A DNA stretch of 64,000 nucleotides from Rhizobium nepotum 39/7 (GTDB lineage Bacteria; Pseudomonadota; Alphaproteobacteria; Rhizobiales; Rhizobiaceae). Below the pieces are notes generated by a model that searched no databases, was not told the origin of the DNA, and worked only from the letters and a program-made list of their open reading frames with translations. The stretch is taken from assembly GCF_000949865.1 (NCBI RefSeq), contig NZ_JWJH01000015.1:62001-126000 (forward strand), read 5' to 3'. This document shows, one piece after another, positions 17,795-27,317 of the stretch; the stretch's first letter is position 1; every line of letters starts with the position of its first letter. A program made the position numbers and the translations under genes.

Positions 17795-19507
17795 TCAGTT
17801 CAGATTGCGCAATTCGCGCCGCAAAATCTTGCCGACATTCGATTTGGGAAGCTCGGTGCGGAATTCGATGATCTTCGGGCGTTTGTAGTTGGTCAGGTTC
17901 TTGGCGCAGAAGGCCTTGAGTTCCGCTTCTGTCAGCGACTGGTCTTTCTTGACGACGAAAAGCTTGACGGTCTCGCCCGAATGTTCGTCCGGAACGCCGA
18001 TTGCGGCGCATTCCAGCACGCCGGGGTGGCTGGCGGCAACTTCCTCGATCTCGTTCGGATAGACGTTGAAACCGGAAACGAGGATCATGTCCTTCTTGCG
18101 GTCGACGATCTTGGTGTAACCGGCATCGTCCATGAAACCCATGTCGCCGGAACGGAAGAAGCCGTCTGCCGTCATCGCTTTCTCGGTTTCGTCCGGCCTC
18201 TGCCAATAGCCGGCCATCACCTGCGGTCCGCGAATGCAAATCTCGCCGACCTCACCGGAAGGCAGGCTGTTGCCTTCCTCGTCGCGAATGTCGATTTCCG
18301 TCGAGGAAATCGGCAGACCGATGGTGCCGCTGAATTCCGTGGCGTCGAGCCGGTTGACGGTGGCGACGGGCGAGGTTTCCGACAGTCCGTAACCTTCGGC
18401 GATCGGGCAACCGACCATCGAAAGCCAGCGTTCGGCCACCGGCCGCTGAACCGCCATGCCGCCGCCGAGAACGAGGATGAGCGACGACAGGTCGAGCTTG
18501 CGGAAATCCTCGTTGTTCATCATTGCGTTGAACAGCGTGTTGATGCCGGGGAAAATATGCGGTCGGAAATGCGACAGTTCCTTGACGAAGCCCGGAATGT
18601 CACGCGGATTGGCGATCAGCAGATTGTGGCCGCCCAGTGCAATGCCCATCAGCGAATTCACCGTCAGCGCGAAGATGTGGCAGAGCGGCAGCGCGCAGAT
18701 GAAGTTGAGGACTTCTGGACGGTCCTTTCGTCCGCTGAAGGCAGCGTCCAGCCAGAGGCTGATCTGGGCCTTGTTGGCCAGAAGATTGGCATGGGTAAGG
18801 ATGGCGCCTTTGGAAATGCCCGTGGTGCCACCGGTATATTGCAGGAAGGCGATGTCCTGTGCGTTAAGACTGGCAGGCTTCAGGGGAAGCTCCTGCCCTT
18901 CCTTCAGTACGGCCTTGAAACTGATGGAGCCGGGGATAGCATAAGCGGGTACGAGCTTCTTCACCTTGCGAACCACAAGATTGACGATATGTCCCTTGAG
19001 GCCGAGGAGATCGCCCATGGCCGCGACGACCACGTGCCGGACGGCGGTTTTCGGCACCGCCTGCTGCGCCACATGGGCGAAGTTCTCCAGTACGAAAAGC
19101 GCTTTTGTGCCGGAATCCTTCAGCTGGTGTTCCAGTTCGCGCGGCGTATAGAGCGGATTGACGTTCACCACGATCATGCCAGCGCGCAAAATCCCGTAAA
19201 CCGCGACGGGGTTCTGCAGGATATTCGGCATCATCACGGCAACCCGGTCGCCCTTTTCCAACCCTCTGGATTGCAGCCAGGCCGCGACCGCGCGGGTTTC
19301 GATATCCAGTTCCCGATAGGTCAGGGACTTTCCCATGCTGGAAAAGGCTTTTCTGTCGGCAAATTGCGCACAGCTCTTTTCGAGAAGCTCGATAAGGGAC
19401 GTATAGGCGGATGCGGGGATCTCGGAAGGTACGCCCGGCGGATAGGACGCCAGCCAGCGTTTATGGACGCTGACATTTTCCGGATGTCCCAGGGACAATT
19501 CACTCAT
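17795..19507 (-). CDS. fadD: Long-chain fatty acid-CoA ligase
   Basis: A 570-residue adenylate-forming enzyme that activates fatty acids with ATP and CoA. The AMP-binding motif is YTGGTTGISKGA; the A5 motif GYGLSETSP, the hinge DRKKDMILVSGFNVYP and the C-terminal Lys in NVGKILRREL are present. ATG 19507 follows GGGAGGAGA; an upstream in-frame start at 19540 would add residues before this site. The promoter region holds a TAACGTAAACGTCAA motif. Confidence 0.93.
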   Translation of the reverse strand: MSELSLGHPENVSVHKRWLASYPPGVPSEIPASAYTSLIELLEKSCAQFADRKAFSSMGKSLTYRELDIETRAVAAWLQSRGLEKGDRVAVMMPNILQNPVAVYGILRAGMIVVNVNPLYTPRELEHQLKDSGTKALFVLENFAHVAQQAVPKTAVRHVVVAAMGDLLGLKGHIVNLVVRKVKKLVPAYAIPGSISFKAVLKEGQELPLKPASLNAQDIAFLQYTGGTTGISKGAILTHANLLANKAQISLWLDAAFSGRKDRPEVLNFICALPLCHIFALTVNSLMGIALGGHNLLIANPRDIPGFVKELSHFRPHIFPGINTLFNAMMNNEDFRKLDLSSLILVLGGGMAVQRPVAERWLSMVGCPIAEGYGLSETSPVATVNRLDATEFSGTIGLPISSTEIDIRDEEGNSLPSGEVGEICIRGPQVMAGYWQRPDETEKAMTADGFFRSGDMGFMDDAGYTKIVDRKKDMILVSGFNVYPNEIEEVAASHPGVLECAAIGVPDEHSGETVKLFVVKKDQSLTEAELKAFCAKNLTNYKRPKIIEFRTELPKSNVGKILRRELRNLN

Positions 19508-19732
19508 GCTTCTCCTCCCAGAGTCTGTGTCGCGCCGCACGTTCTATGGAACGCGTGAAGGGCGCTTTAAGCTGCCTGATCGTCAGGAGGCTCCCCGCAT
19601 TTACCGGCAATAACCGGATTGAGGAAACCACCTGCGGCGTCACCGGATCGACCGCTCCTCCTGCTCCCCGGTGACGAATGATAGACGCCTAATCCCTGGA
19701 CGTCCATCGTATTGGCAAAGCCTAATTAACTC

Positions 19733-19747
19733 TAACGTAAACGTCAA
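19733..19747. promoter_or_regulatory. ACGTTTACG motif before fadD
   Basis: TAACGTAAACGTCAA (TTGACGTTTACGTTA on the minus strand) lies about 225 bases before the fadD start. It resembles MerR-family LiuR-type sites found before fatty-acid and branched-chain amino-acid catabolic genes. A related motif lies before the nitronate monooxygenase-like gene at 30104. The rest of the 355-base gap between fadD and the iron ABC gene holds only the iron operator. Confidence 0.4.
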
Positions 19748-19816
19748 TATTGCTGCCCGACATCTCGCAACCTCGTGATGGGAAACCGTATTTTGCCCGG
19801 CTTTTGACTTTAATCC

Positions 19817-19831
19817 TGATTTGAGCGATCA
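19817..19831. promoter_or_regulatory. Iron-responsive operator (TGA-N9-TCA) before the iron ABC ATPase gene
   Basis: TGATTTGAGCGATCA fits TGA-N9-TCA exactly, the IRO sequence linked to RirA control in rhizobia. It lies 31 bases before the ATG and shares the flank TTAATCCTGAT with the box at 23930. Confidence 0.7.
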
Positions 19832-19862
19832 ACATAATTCGCAAGGCAGGGCAGGATTTGAA

Positions 19863-20912
19863 ATGGCAGGCAGCGCAGCGCTTGAACTGAAATCGGTGGG
19901 CAAAAGATTCGGCGATACCGATGTTTTGTCCGATATCGACTTATCCGTCGAACGCGGCGAGATCATTTGTCTGGTGGGACGGTCCGGCTGCGGAAAGTCG
20001 ACCTTGCTGCGCATCGTCGCGGGCGTGGAGACGCCGGATCATGGCAGCGTTTCCTTGAATGGTGCGATCGTTGCCGGGTCTGCTGTTTTCGTTGAACCGG
20101 AAAAGCGCAATATCGGCTTCGTTTTTCAGGATTATGCGCTTTTTCCGCATCTCACCGTCGAACAGAATGTTATGTTTGGTCTGAGGTCTCTGCCGAAGGC
20201 CGAGGCCCGCCGCCGCGCTGCGGAGATGATCGAACACGTTCATCTGCAAGAGTTGGCCAAGCGCTACCCGCATACGCTCTCGGGCGGGGAGCAGCAGCGC
20301 GTGGCCCTTGCCCGCGCCCTTGCGCCGCAGCCCGGCCTGCTGTTGATGGACGAACCCTTTTCCAATCTGGACCGGGGACTGCGCGACAATGTGCGCGAGG
20401 AAACGCTGGGCATTCTGCGGCAACTGGGCACGACGGTAATCATGGTCACCCATGATCCGGAAGAGGCGCTTTCCGCAGGCGACCGGGTGGTGCTGATGCA
20501 GCGCGGGCGTATCGTGCAGAGCGGCACGGGTTATGAAATCCACGACAACCCCAAAACCCGCTATGCCGCCGATTTTTTCTGCGCCTTCAACAAGATCGAA
20601 GGCCGAGTGAGGCAGGGGCGCGTGGAAACGCCGCTCGGGCCTCTGGGTGATGCGTCCGGTCTGGCGGAAGGCATTGCCGCCATCGCCTATGTGCGCCCCA
20701 ATGCGATTTCGATCATCGAGGACAGCGCTGCGAAGGAGGGGATAGCAGGCGAAATATCGAGCCGCGTTTTCCTCGGCGAGATCGAACAGCTTGGCATAAC
20801 CGTGCCCGGCCTTCCCGCTGACCTGCGCGTCAGGACAATGCAGCGCACCCCCGCCAAGACCAAGGCCGTGCGCTTCGGTATCGATCCGAAGGGTGTCCTG
20901 ATATTTACCTGA
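19863..20912 (+). CDS. Ferric iron-type ABC transporter ATPase (FbpC-like)
   Basis: A 349-residue ATPase with Walker A GRSGCGKST, Q-loop FQDYALFPH, signature LSGGEQQRVALARAL, Walker B LLMDEPFSNLD and a C-terminal regulatory domain as in FbpC/AfuC. With the downstream binding protein and permease it forms an iron-type importer. The frame opens at a TTG (19821) inside the iron operator; ATG 19863 is the sensible start. A hairpin of GAGCGGA/TCCGCTC follows the stop at about 20920-20948. Confidence 0.88.
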   Translation: MAGSAALELKSVGKRFGDTDVLSDIDLSVERGEIICLVGRSGCGKSTLLRIVAGVETPDHGSVSLNGAIVAGSAVFVEPEKRNIGFVFQDYALFPHLTVEQNVMFGLRSLPKAEARRRAAEMIEHVHLQELAKRYPHTLSGGEQQRVALARALAPQPGLLLMDEPFSNLDRGLRDNVREETLGILRQLGTTVIMVTHDPEEALSAGDRVVLMQRGRIVQSGTGYEIHDNPKTRYAADFFCAFNKIEGRVRQGRVETPLGPLGDASGLAEGIAAIAYVRPNAISIIEDSAAKEGIAGEISSRVFLGEIEQLGITVPGLPADLRVRTMQRTPAKTKAVRFGIDPKGVLIFT

Positions 20913-21000
20913 AGTTGAATGAGCGGATTTGTATGTTTATTTCCGCTCCATTTTCAACTGTTGGTGATCAAAACGCGCCTGAAAACGGCCAAATAAAACT

Positions 21001-21015
21001 TGATTTACCGCATCA
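21001..21015. promoter_or_regulatory. Iron-responsive operator before the ferric-binding protein gene
   Basis: TGATTTACCGCATCA fits TGA-N9-TCA and lies 52 bases before the ATG at 21067, suggesting that the binding protein also has its own iron-controlled promoter. Confidence 0.65.
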
Positions 21016-21066
21016 TGTATGATGTTTGCTCCCCCTATATTGCGCCATCGAAGAAGGAGACACACC

Positions 21067-22083
21067 ATGACGAAATTTGCCAAACTTGCCCTGCTTGCCA
21101 GCACCGTTGCTTTTGCAGCCGGTTCAGTCAGCGCTGCGGAATTGAACATCTACACCACCAGAGAGCCGGGCCTGATCCAGCCCCTCCTGGAATCCTTCAC
21201 GGCTTCGAGCGGCGTCAAGGTCAACACCGTATTCCTCAAGGATGGCCTTGCCGAGCGCGTTCTCAGCGAGGGTGCAAGCTCCCCCGCCGACGTTCTGATG
21301 ACCGTGGATGCCGGCAACCTTGTCGATCTCGCTGAAAAGGGTGTTACCCAGGCGGTTGAATCCGAAACCTTGACCAAGGCCATCCCGGCTGAACTTCGCG
21401 ACGCCAAGGGCCACTGGTTCGCGCTTTCCATGCGCGCCCGCGTTCTTTATGCGGCAAAGGATGTCGACCTCGCCTCCTTCAACTATGAAGATCTCGCCGA
21501 CGCCAAGTGGAAGGGCAAGGTCTGCATTCGCGCCGGCCAGCATCCCTATAACACGGCGCTCTTTGCCGACTACATCGCCCATCATGGCGCAGCGGACACC
21601 GAAAAGTGGCTTGCTGGCGTCAAGGACAACCTGGCCCGCAAGGCAGGCGGCGGCGACCGTGACGTTGCCAAGGATATCCTCGGCGGCATTTGCGATATCG
21701 GCATCGCCAACTCCTATTATGTCGGCCTGATGCGCTCGGGCAAGGGCGGCGAAGAGCAGGTGAAGTGGGGCGACGCGATCAAGGTGGTTCTGCCGACCTT
21801 CAAGAATGGCGGCACGCAGGTCAATATCAGCGGTGCGGCCGTGGCCAAGAACGCACCGAACAAGGCGGAAGCCGTCAAGCTTCTGGAATATCTCGTCTCT
21901 GACGAAGCCCAGAAGATCTATGCCGGAGCCAATTTCGAATACCCGGTCAAGCAGGGCGCCGCTCTTAACGAGATCATCGCCTCCTTCGGCGATCTGAAGA
22001 TCGACAACAAGCCGCTGACGGAAATCGTGTCGCATCGCAAACAGGCGAGCGAGCTGGTCGACAAGGTCGGTTTCGACAAGTAA
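21067..22083 (+). CDS. Ferric iron-binding periplasmic protein (FbpA/FutA-like)
   Basis: A 338-residue binding protein. Residues 1-24 are a signal peptide ending in VSAAE, and the mature part begins LNIYTTREPGLIQPLLE, as in the transferrin-like FbpA/FutA/AfuA family. Tyr residues in IANSYYVGLM are the expected iron ligands. It delivers Fe3+ (or an Fe3+-chelate) to the permease encoded next. AGGAGA lies before ATG 21067. Confidence 0.9.
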   Translation: MTKFAKLALLASTVAFAAGSVSAAELNIYTTREPGLIQPLLESFTASSGVKVNTVFLKDGLAERVLSEGASSPADVLMTVDAGNLVDLAEKGVTQAVESETLTKAIPAELRDAKGHWFALSMRARVLYAAKDVDLASFNYEDLADAKWKGKVCIRAGQHPYNTALFADYIAHHGAADTEKWLAGVKDNLARKAGGGDRDVAKDILGGICDIGIANSYYVGLMRSGKGGEEQVKWGDAIKVVLPTFKNGGTQVNISGAAVAKNAPNKAEAVKLLEYLVSDEAQKIYAGANFEYPVKQGAALNEIIASFGDLKIDNKPLTEIVSHRKQASELVDKVGFDK

Positions 22084-22156
22084 AGGCCAATCAGCGATAA
22101 CATGGTGGAAGGCGTTCGCACCCGCGGACGCCTTTCCCTGTATTTTCAAGAAGCTC

Positions 22157-23833
22157 ATGATTCCAGACGCCGTCCAGCCATTGCCGTCCCGCACCGGAAC
22201 AAGGTTTTCATCCTCCTTCTGGTGGCTGTGCCTGTCGCTGGCTGCGGTCTGCGGCGCCATGGTGCCGGTTCTTGCACTCGTCTCGCAGGCTTTGCAGGGT
22301 TCGGAAGGCCTGTGGGCTCATCTTGGCTCGACCGTTCTTTTGACTGCCCTGCCGGACACAGTGATCCTTCTTGCCGGTGTCGGGCTGCTGGCCGGTGTCG
22401 TCGGAACCTATGCTGCCTGGCTGGTCACCGCCTATGATTTTCCCGGGCGCAGACTGTTGGAATGGGCGCTGCTGCTGCCGCTGGCCATGCCCACCTATAT
22501 CGTCGCTTACGCCTATCTGGATATTCTGCATCCGATCGGACCGGTGCAGGGCGCGCTCCGCTGGCTGCTCGGTTATTCGAGTCCACGGGAATTCCGTCTG
22601 CCGGACATAAGATCGATGACGGGCTGCATCATCCTTCTCGGCTTCGTGCTGTTTCCCTACGTCTATATTCCTGTGCGGGCCATGTTCCTGACGCAGGCGG
22701 GCAACCTGCTTGAAGCAGCCCGCACGCTCGGCGTCTCCAGACGTGCGGCTTTCTTCAAGGTCGCGGTGCCGCTGGCGCGCCCGGCGATCGCAGTCGGTAT
22801 CAGCCTTGCCCTGATGGAAGCACTGAACGATATCGGCGCGTCGGAATTTCTGGGTGTCCGCACACTCACCGTTTCGGTCTATACCACCTGGGTCACGAAA
22901 TCGGACTTGCCCGGTGCGGCGCAGATCGCGCTTTCCATGCTGTTCATCGTGGTCGCCCTCGTGGCGTTCGAACGATGGGCGCGGCGCAAGCAGCGTTATG
23001 CGGTCTCGGCGCAGAAAAGCAGACAACTGGACCCGCTGCGGCTCACCGGTCTGAAAGCCGTCGGCGCTTTTGCTCTCGGCAGCCTGCCGGTCCTGATCGG
23101 TTTCGTGGCGCCGGCGAGCTATCTCGTCATCGAGGCATGGAAGCGGTTCCGGTTCAGCGGCCTGTCGTCCCGTTTCGCCGACGAAGCGCTTAATACCATC
23201 GTCTTTGCCGGACTGGCGACGGCGATCACACTTATCCTCGGCCTTGCGGTCGCTTACGCGATGCGCCTTGCACCCGGCCGCCTCTCGTTCTGGTCCTATC
23301 GTCTTTCCACGGTGGGATATGCGGCCCCCGGCACGGTTATCGCCATCGGCGTACTGATTGCGCTCGGGGGCTTCGACCGGTTTGTCGACCAGACCATGCG
23401 CGAATGGTTCGGCATATCCACCGGCCTCATTTTCATCGGCAGTGGTGCGGCCCTGATCTATGCCTATTCGGCGCGCTTCCTCACCATTGCGGCTGGTGGC
23501 GTCGATGCCGGTCTGAGCCGCATCCCGCAATCCTTTGATCACGCCTCGCGAACGCTGGGTCGATCGGCGACGCAGACATTCCGCCAGATCCATCTGCCGC
23601 TTTCTAAGGCGTCGCTTGCGGCGGCGGCATTGTTGATCTTCGTCGATTGCGTCAAGGAACTTCCCGCCACGCTCCTGTTGCGGCCGCTGAATTTCGAGAC
23701 TTTCGCAACACATCTTTACGGTGAGGCGGCGCGTGGCACCTACGAAGAAGCGTCGATTGCGGCACTGGCGATCGTCGTCATCGGCATCTTGCCAGTCATG
23801 CAGCTCGCAAGGATAGGGCGGCGCAAGAGCTGA
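22157..23833 (+). CDS. Ferric iron ABC transporter permease (FbpB-like)
   Basis: A 558-residue inner-membrane protein built from two fused permease halves, with about twelve predicted helices. Two EAA-type loops are visible: EAARTLGVSRRAAFFKVAVPLARP and HASRTLGRSATQTFRQIHLPLSK. The fused form is standard for Fbp/Sfu/Afu importers. It lies 73 bases after the binding-protein gene and is followed by the siderophore receptor, which has its own operator. Confidence 0.9.
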   Translation: MIPDAVQPLPSRTGTRFSSSFWWLCLSLAAVCGAMVPVLALVSQALQGSEGLWAHLGSTVLLTALPDTVILLAGVGLLAGVVGTYAAWLVTAYDFPGRRLLEWALLLPLAMPTYIVAYAYLDILHPIGPVQGALRWLLGYSSPREFRLPDIRSMTGCIILLGFVLFPYVYIPVRAMFLTQAGNLLEAARTLGVSRRAAFFKVAVPLARPAIAVGISLALMEALNDIGASEFLGVRTLTVSVYTTWVTKSDLPGAAQIALSMLFIVVALVAFERWARRKQRYAVSAQKSRQLDPLRLTGLKAVGAFALGSLPVLIGFVAPASYLVIEAWKRFRFSGLSSRFADEALNTIVFAGLATAITLILGLAVAYAMRLAPGRLSFWSYRLSTVGYAAPGTVIAIGVLIALGGFDRFVDQTMREWFGISTGLIFIGSGAALIYAYSARFLTIAAGGVDAGLSRIPQSFDHASRTLGRSATQTFRQIHLPLSKASLAAAALLIFVDCVKELPATLLLRPLNFETFATHLYGEAARGTYEEASIAALAIVVIGILPVMQLARIGRRKS

Positions 23834-23929
23834 CTTGGGAGTTACCCATAAATGACAGGCGCAAAACTGTGCGAGAAGCCAATAAGCTTCAAATCTCCCC
23901 AGAAAACGACAAGCATCCGGCCTTAATCC

Positions 23930-23944
23930 TGATGTAAATACTCA
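23930..23944. promoter_or_regulatory. Iron-responsive operator before the siderophore receptor gene
   Basis: TGATGTAAATACTCA fits TGA-N9-TCA exactly, 66 bases before the earliest start. The left flank TTAATCCTGAT is the same as at 19817. Confidence 0.7.
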
Positions 23945-24009
23945 GCTTAATTGAGGTGCTGCGGCCTGCCGTATATAAACGTCGGCCGTGATCTGTTTCG
24001 GGGCATATC

Positions 24010-26199
24010 TTGAAAAATTTGCATGAGATGTTTTTGGGCCGCCTGGCTTTGGGAACGGCTGCCATTGTTTTGATGGCGCCATTGGTAGGTCACGCACAGC
24101 AGACGACCGTTCTGCGTGAGATCACCGTCGAGGGGCAGGGCGCGGAAAACGCCACGGGTCCGGTCCGGGGGTACGTCGCGAAGAAAAGCGCGACGGGTTC
24201 GAAAACTGAGACGGAAACGAAGGACATTCCGCAGTCCGTATCGGTCGTCGGCCGCAAGGAAATGGATGACCGCGGCGTCGTGACCAAGATCGACGAGGTA
24301 CTGCGCTACACGCCCGGCGTGACGGCGGAGCCCTTCGGAACCGATCCGGATACGGACTGGTTTTACATTCGCGGTTTCCAGGCAACCCAGACCGGCGTTT
24401 TCCTCGACGGGCTGAACCTGTTCAGCTACGGTTTCGGCGGTTTCCAGATGGATGCCTACGGTCTGGAACGGGTAGAGGTCCTGAAAGGACCAGCCTCGGT
24501 ACTCTATGGCGGCGCCAATCCCGGCGGCATCGTGCAGATGGTTCGCAAACGGACACAGGATGAGCCGGTGCGCGAAACGGAAATCGGCATCAATAATTTT
24601 GGCAATGCTTTCTTCGGCTTCGATCTCGGCGACAAGGTCGACGGTGAGGGCGTGTGGAAATACCGCGTCACCGGCAAGGTTTCGGGCGGCGATAACTACA
24701 CCGACTATTCCGAGGATCTGCGCGGCTTCATCATGCCGCAGATCACCTTCGAGCCGGATGCGCAGACAAGTGCGACGCTCTACGGCTATTTCTCGGCGCT
24801 GGATCAGGTCCATGTCGGCAACGGCTTCCTGCCCTATGTCGGCACCGTCGTCGACGCCCCCTTCGGCAAGCTCGACCGCAAGGCCTTTTATGGCGAACCG
24901 GATATCGATAGTGGCCGTGTCTACCAATCCATGGTGGGTTACGAAGTCAGCCATGAATTCGACAATGGCTGGAAGATCAGCCAGAACGCCCGTTACGGCC
25001 ATCTCTACAAACACGAAACCGGACCCTATCCGGGCGGTTGGGCCAACGCCGACGCCAATGGACAGCCGATCCTCGATGCCAGCACCAATGACTATATGCT
25101 GACCCGCTTCGGTTATGACGGCCTGTCGAAGGTGGACAGTTTCGGCATCGACAACCGCGTCGAAGGCCAGTTCGACACCGGCACGGTCAGCCATTCGCTA
25201 CTCTTCGGTCTCGACTATAAATACTACAAACTGGATCAGGTGCAGGCCTGTTGCGGATCGAATGCGATCGGCGCGCTCAACCCGATCTATGGATCGACGC
25301 AGGGAACGAATTTCGTCTACGCCGATAACGTCGTGACCCAACAGCAGATCGGCATCTATGCGCAGGACCAGCTGCGGTTCGGCGATGGCTGGCTGGTAAC
25401 GCTGAATGGCCGTTACGACTATGTCGATACGGAACTGAATAACAGGCTACCGGCGGGCGTATCGCGCCGCTCCAATGACGATGCGCTGAGCGGGCGTGCC
25501 GGTCTTGCCTATGAATTCGACAATGGCCTGACGCCCTATGTTTCGGCGGCTACCTTCTTCAATCCGCTGATCGATACGCTTGCAGATGGCAGCCCCGCCG
25601 TGCCGGAGGAGGGACATCAGTTCGAGGCCGGTATCAAATATGAGCCGACCTTCTTTGACGGCAGTATCACCGCCTCGGTCTTCAAGCTGGTCAAGGACAA
25701 TGCCATCGTTTCCTATACGGCCGGCGGCGTGACCACGAGCGGCCAGTTCGGGCAGGTCGAATCCACCGGCTTCGAGCTTGAGGCGAAAGCCAATCTCAGC
25801 GACAACTGGAAAGCTCTTGCGTCCTATTCCTATACCGATCTCGACATTACCAAGGATGCCAATCCCAACCTGATCGGCAAATCGCCATGGATCGTACCCG
25901 CTCACACGGCGTCGCTATGGTTGGATTACGCCTTCACCGACGATACGTTTGAAGGCCTCAGCATTGGCGGTGGCGTGCGCTATCAGGGCAAGTCCTGGGC
26001 GGATGCGGCAAATACGCTGCGGGTTCCGGATGCAGCCGTCTTCGATGCCGCAATTCGCTACGAGAAGAACGACTGGACGGCCTCCGTCAACGTCGCGAAT
26101 GTCTTCGACAAGGACTATGTCAAGAGCTGCGCCGGCGTCTCCGTCTGCGGTTGGGGTGACAGCCGCACCGTCACCTTCAAGCTTTCCAAGAAGTGGTAA
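24010..26199 (+). CDS. TonB-dependent siderophore receptor
   Basis: A 729-residue outer-membrane receptor. After a signal peptide (ALGTAAIVLMAPLVGHAQ) comes the plug domain, with KDIPQSVSVVGRKEMDDRG, the LRYTPGV block and VLKGPASVLYGGANPGGIV typical of ferric-siderophore receptors, then a 22-strand-type barrel ending in FKLSKKW with a terminal aromatic. Which siderophore is taken up is not clear. The frame opens at TTG 24010; ATG 24028 also leaves a full signal peptide and may be the true start. The neighbours make it part of an iron regulon with an AraC sensor. Confidence 0.93.
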   Translation: MKNLHEMFLGRLALGTAAIVLMAPLVGHAQQTTVLREITVEGQGAENATGPVRGYVAKKSATGSKTETETKDIPQSVSVVGRKEMDDRGVVTKIDEVLRYTPGVTAEPFGTDPDTDWFYIRGFQATQTGVFLDGLNLFSYGFGGFQMDAYGLERVEVLKGPASVLYGGANPGGIVQMVRKRTQDEPVRETEIGINNFGNAFFGFDLGDKVDGEGVWKYRVTGKVSGGDNYTDYSEDLRGFIMPQITFEPDAQTSATLYGYFSALDQVHVGNGFLPYVGTVVDAPFGKLDRKAFYGEPDIDSGRVYQSMVGYEVSHEFDNGWKISQNARYGHLYKHETGPYPGGWANADANGQPILDASTNDYMLTRFGYDGLSKVDSFGIDNRVEGQFDTGTVSHSLLFGLDYKYYKLDQVQACCGSNAIGALNPIYGSTQGTNFVYADNVVTQQQIGIYAQDQLRFGDGWLVTLNGRYDYVDTELNNRLPAGVSRRSNDDALSGRAGLAYEFDNGLTPYVSAATFFNPLIDTLADGSPAVPEEGHQFEAGIKYEPTFFDGSITASVFKLVKDNAIVSYTAGGVTTSGQFGQVESTGFELEAKANLSDNWKALASYSYTDLDITKDANPNLIGKSPWIVPAHTASLWLDYAFTDDTFEGLSIGGGVRYQGKSWADAANTLRVPDAAVFDAAIRYEKNDWTASVNVANVFDKDYVKSCAGVSVCGWGDSRTVTFKLSKKW

Positions 26200-26237
26200 C
26201 GGGCGGCTAGGGCTGACAGTTGCGGGGAATGCAGTTT

Positions 26238-26278
26238 GCCACTATAAACATGAACAATCTTATCATGTTTATAGTGGC
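26238..26278. repeat. 16-bp perfect inverted repeat between receptor and regulator genes
   Basis: GCCACTATAAACATGA (26238-26253) and TCATGTTTATAGTGGC (26263-26278) are exact reverse complements with a 9-base AT-rich loop. It lies 39 bases after the receptor stop and 30 bases before the AraC start. No T-run follows. It could be a transcript-end hairpin or a dyad bound by a regulator. Confidence 0.85.
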
Positions 26279-26307
26279 GCCTTTGCGCCTTGCTGGATCA
26301 AGAGGCC

Positions 26308-27189
26308 ATGGCTTTCCGCGTTCGGATGGAAAATCAGATCGAGGGCTTTGCCGTCATCGGCGGCCCGCGCTCAAGGGTGTGGAACGGCATCGTCGCCGAT
26401 CTCTGGGACGTGCGTTGCGCGCCGAAAGCGGGTGGCCGTTATGTCGGCAAGGACCCGCGTTTCGTTTTCCTGCTGGATATGGATGGGACGGATGACGGCC
26501 GGTTCGCGATGAACCGCAGCCGCCGCGACAATTACGCCTCGTCCGAAGCGAACCGGATTTCCTTCGTACCCGCTGATCTGGATGTGCATGCGGAACTCAG
26601 CAATGTTTCCTTCGTGCGCCATCTCGATCTGCATTTCGATGCCGGATTGCTGGGTGCACGGCTGGTGCAGGGGTTCGATCCGCACGGGCTGCTCGATCCG
26701 CATCTGATGTTCGAGGACGAGCGCCTGCTGGCGCTTGCACGGCTGATCGCCGCCGAATGCGATAATCCGGATCCCTTGCACGATCTCTACGGCGAAAGCC
26801 TCGTGCTGGCGCTGCTGACGGATTTCCTCAATGTGAAGCGGGAGCCGGTCAAAAAACGCAGCAAGCTCGCTGCCTGGCAATTGAGAGCGGCGACGGATTA
26901 CATCCGCGAACATTGCCTGCGGTCGATAAGGCTGGAGGAACTCGCGGAACTCACCAACCTGTCGCAATCTCACTTCAGTCACGCCTTCAAGGCGTCTACC
27001 GGCGTGCCGCCGCATCAATGGCAGATGCAGGCGCGCATCGACCGCGTCAAGGATCTGATGATGCGAACGGACATGGCGCTCACCGACATTGCCATCGCCG
27101 CCGGTTTTTCCGATCAGGCGCATTTCTCCCGCGTCTTCCGCAAGATGGTCGGCGTTTCCCCTTCCGTCTGGCAAAAAATCCGCCAATAG
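26308..27189 (+). CDS. AraC-family transcriptional regulator
   Basis: A 293-residue protein with a C-terminal double helix-turn-helix (residues about 190-290): the first helix pair is LEELAELTNLSQSHFSHAFKAS and the second is LTDIAIAAGFSDQAHFSRVFRKMVG. The N-terminal 180 residues match no motif I know and may sense a ligand. Placement after a siderophore receptor suggests that it activates that receptor gene in response to the siderophore, as PchR, AlcR and RhrA do. ATG 26308 has AGAGG very close; ATG 26326 is an alternative. Confidence 0.85.
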   Translation: MAFRVRMENQIEGFAVIGGPRSRVWNGIVADLWDVRCAPKAGGRYVGKDPRFVFLLDMDGTDDGRFAMNRSRRDNYASSEANRISFVPADLDVHAELSNVSFVRHLDLHFDAGLLGARLVQGFDPHGLLDPHLMFEDERLLALARLIAAECDNPDPLHDLYGESLVLALLTDFLNVKREPVKKRSKLAAWQLRAATDYIREHCLRSIRLEELAELTNLSQSHFSHAFKASTGVPPHQWQMQARIDRVKDLMMRTDMALTDIAIAAGFSDQAHFSRVFRKMVGVSPSVWQKIRQ

Positions 27190-27317
27190 GCGCCTTTTCG
27201 TTCCATCCTTCTTCGAAAAAATTCTGCCCCCAGCGTCTGAAACGCTGCGGAACGAATTGTCCGTCGAGAGGTTTACCAGACGTGACCTCAACGAGGAAAA
27301 TCAAGGAGGAAAGACAC

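Noticed and set aside
17765..19558. A 597-codon open frame on the plus strand opposite fadD.
   Set aside because: It mirrors the codon pattern of fadD on the other strand. The encoded sequence has no recognisable fold, and the real gene is clear.
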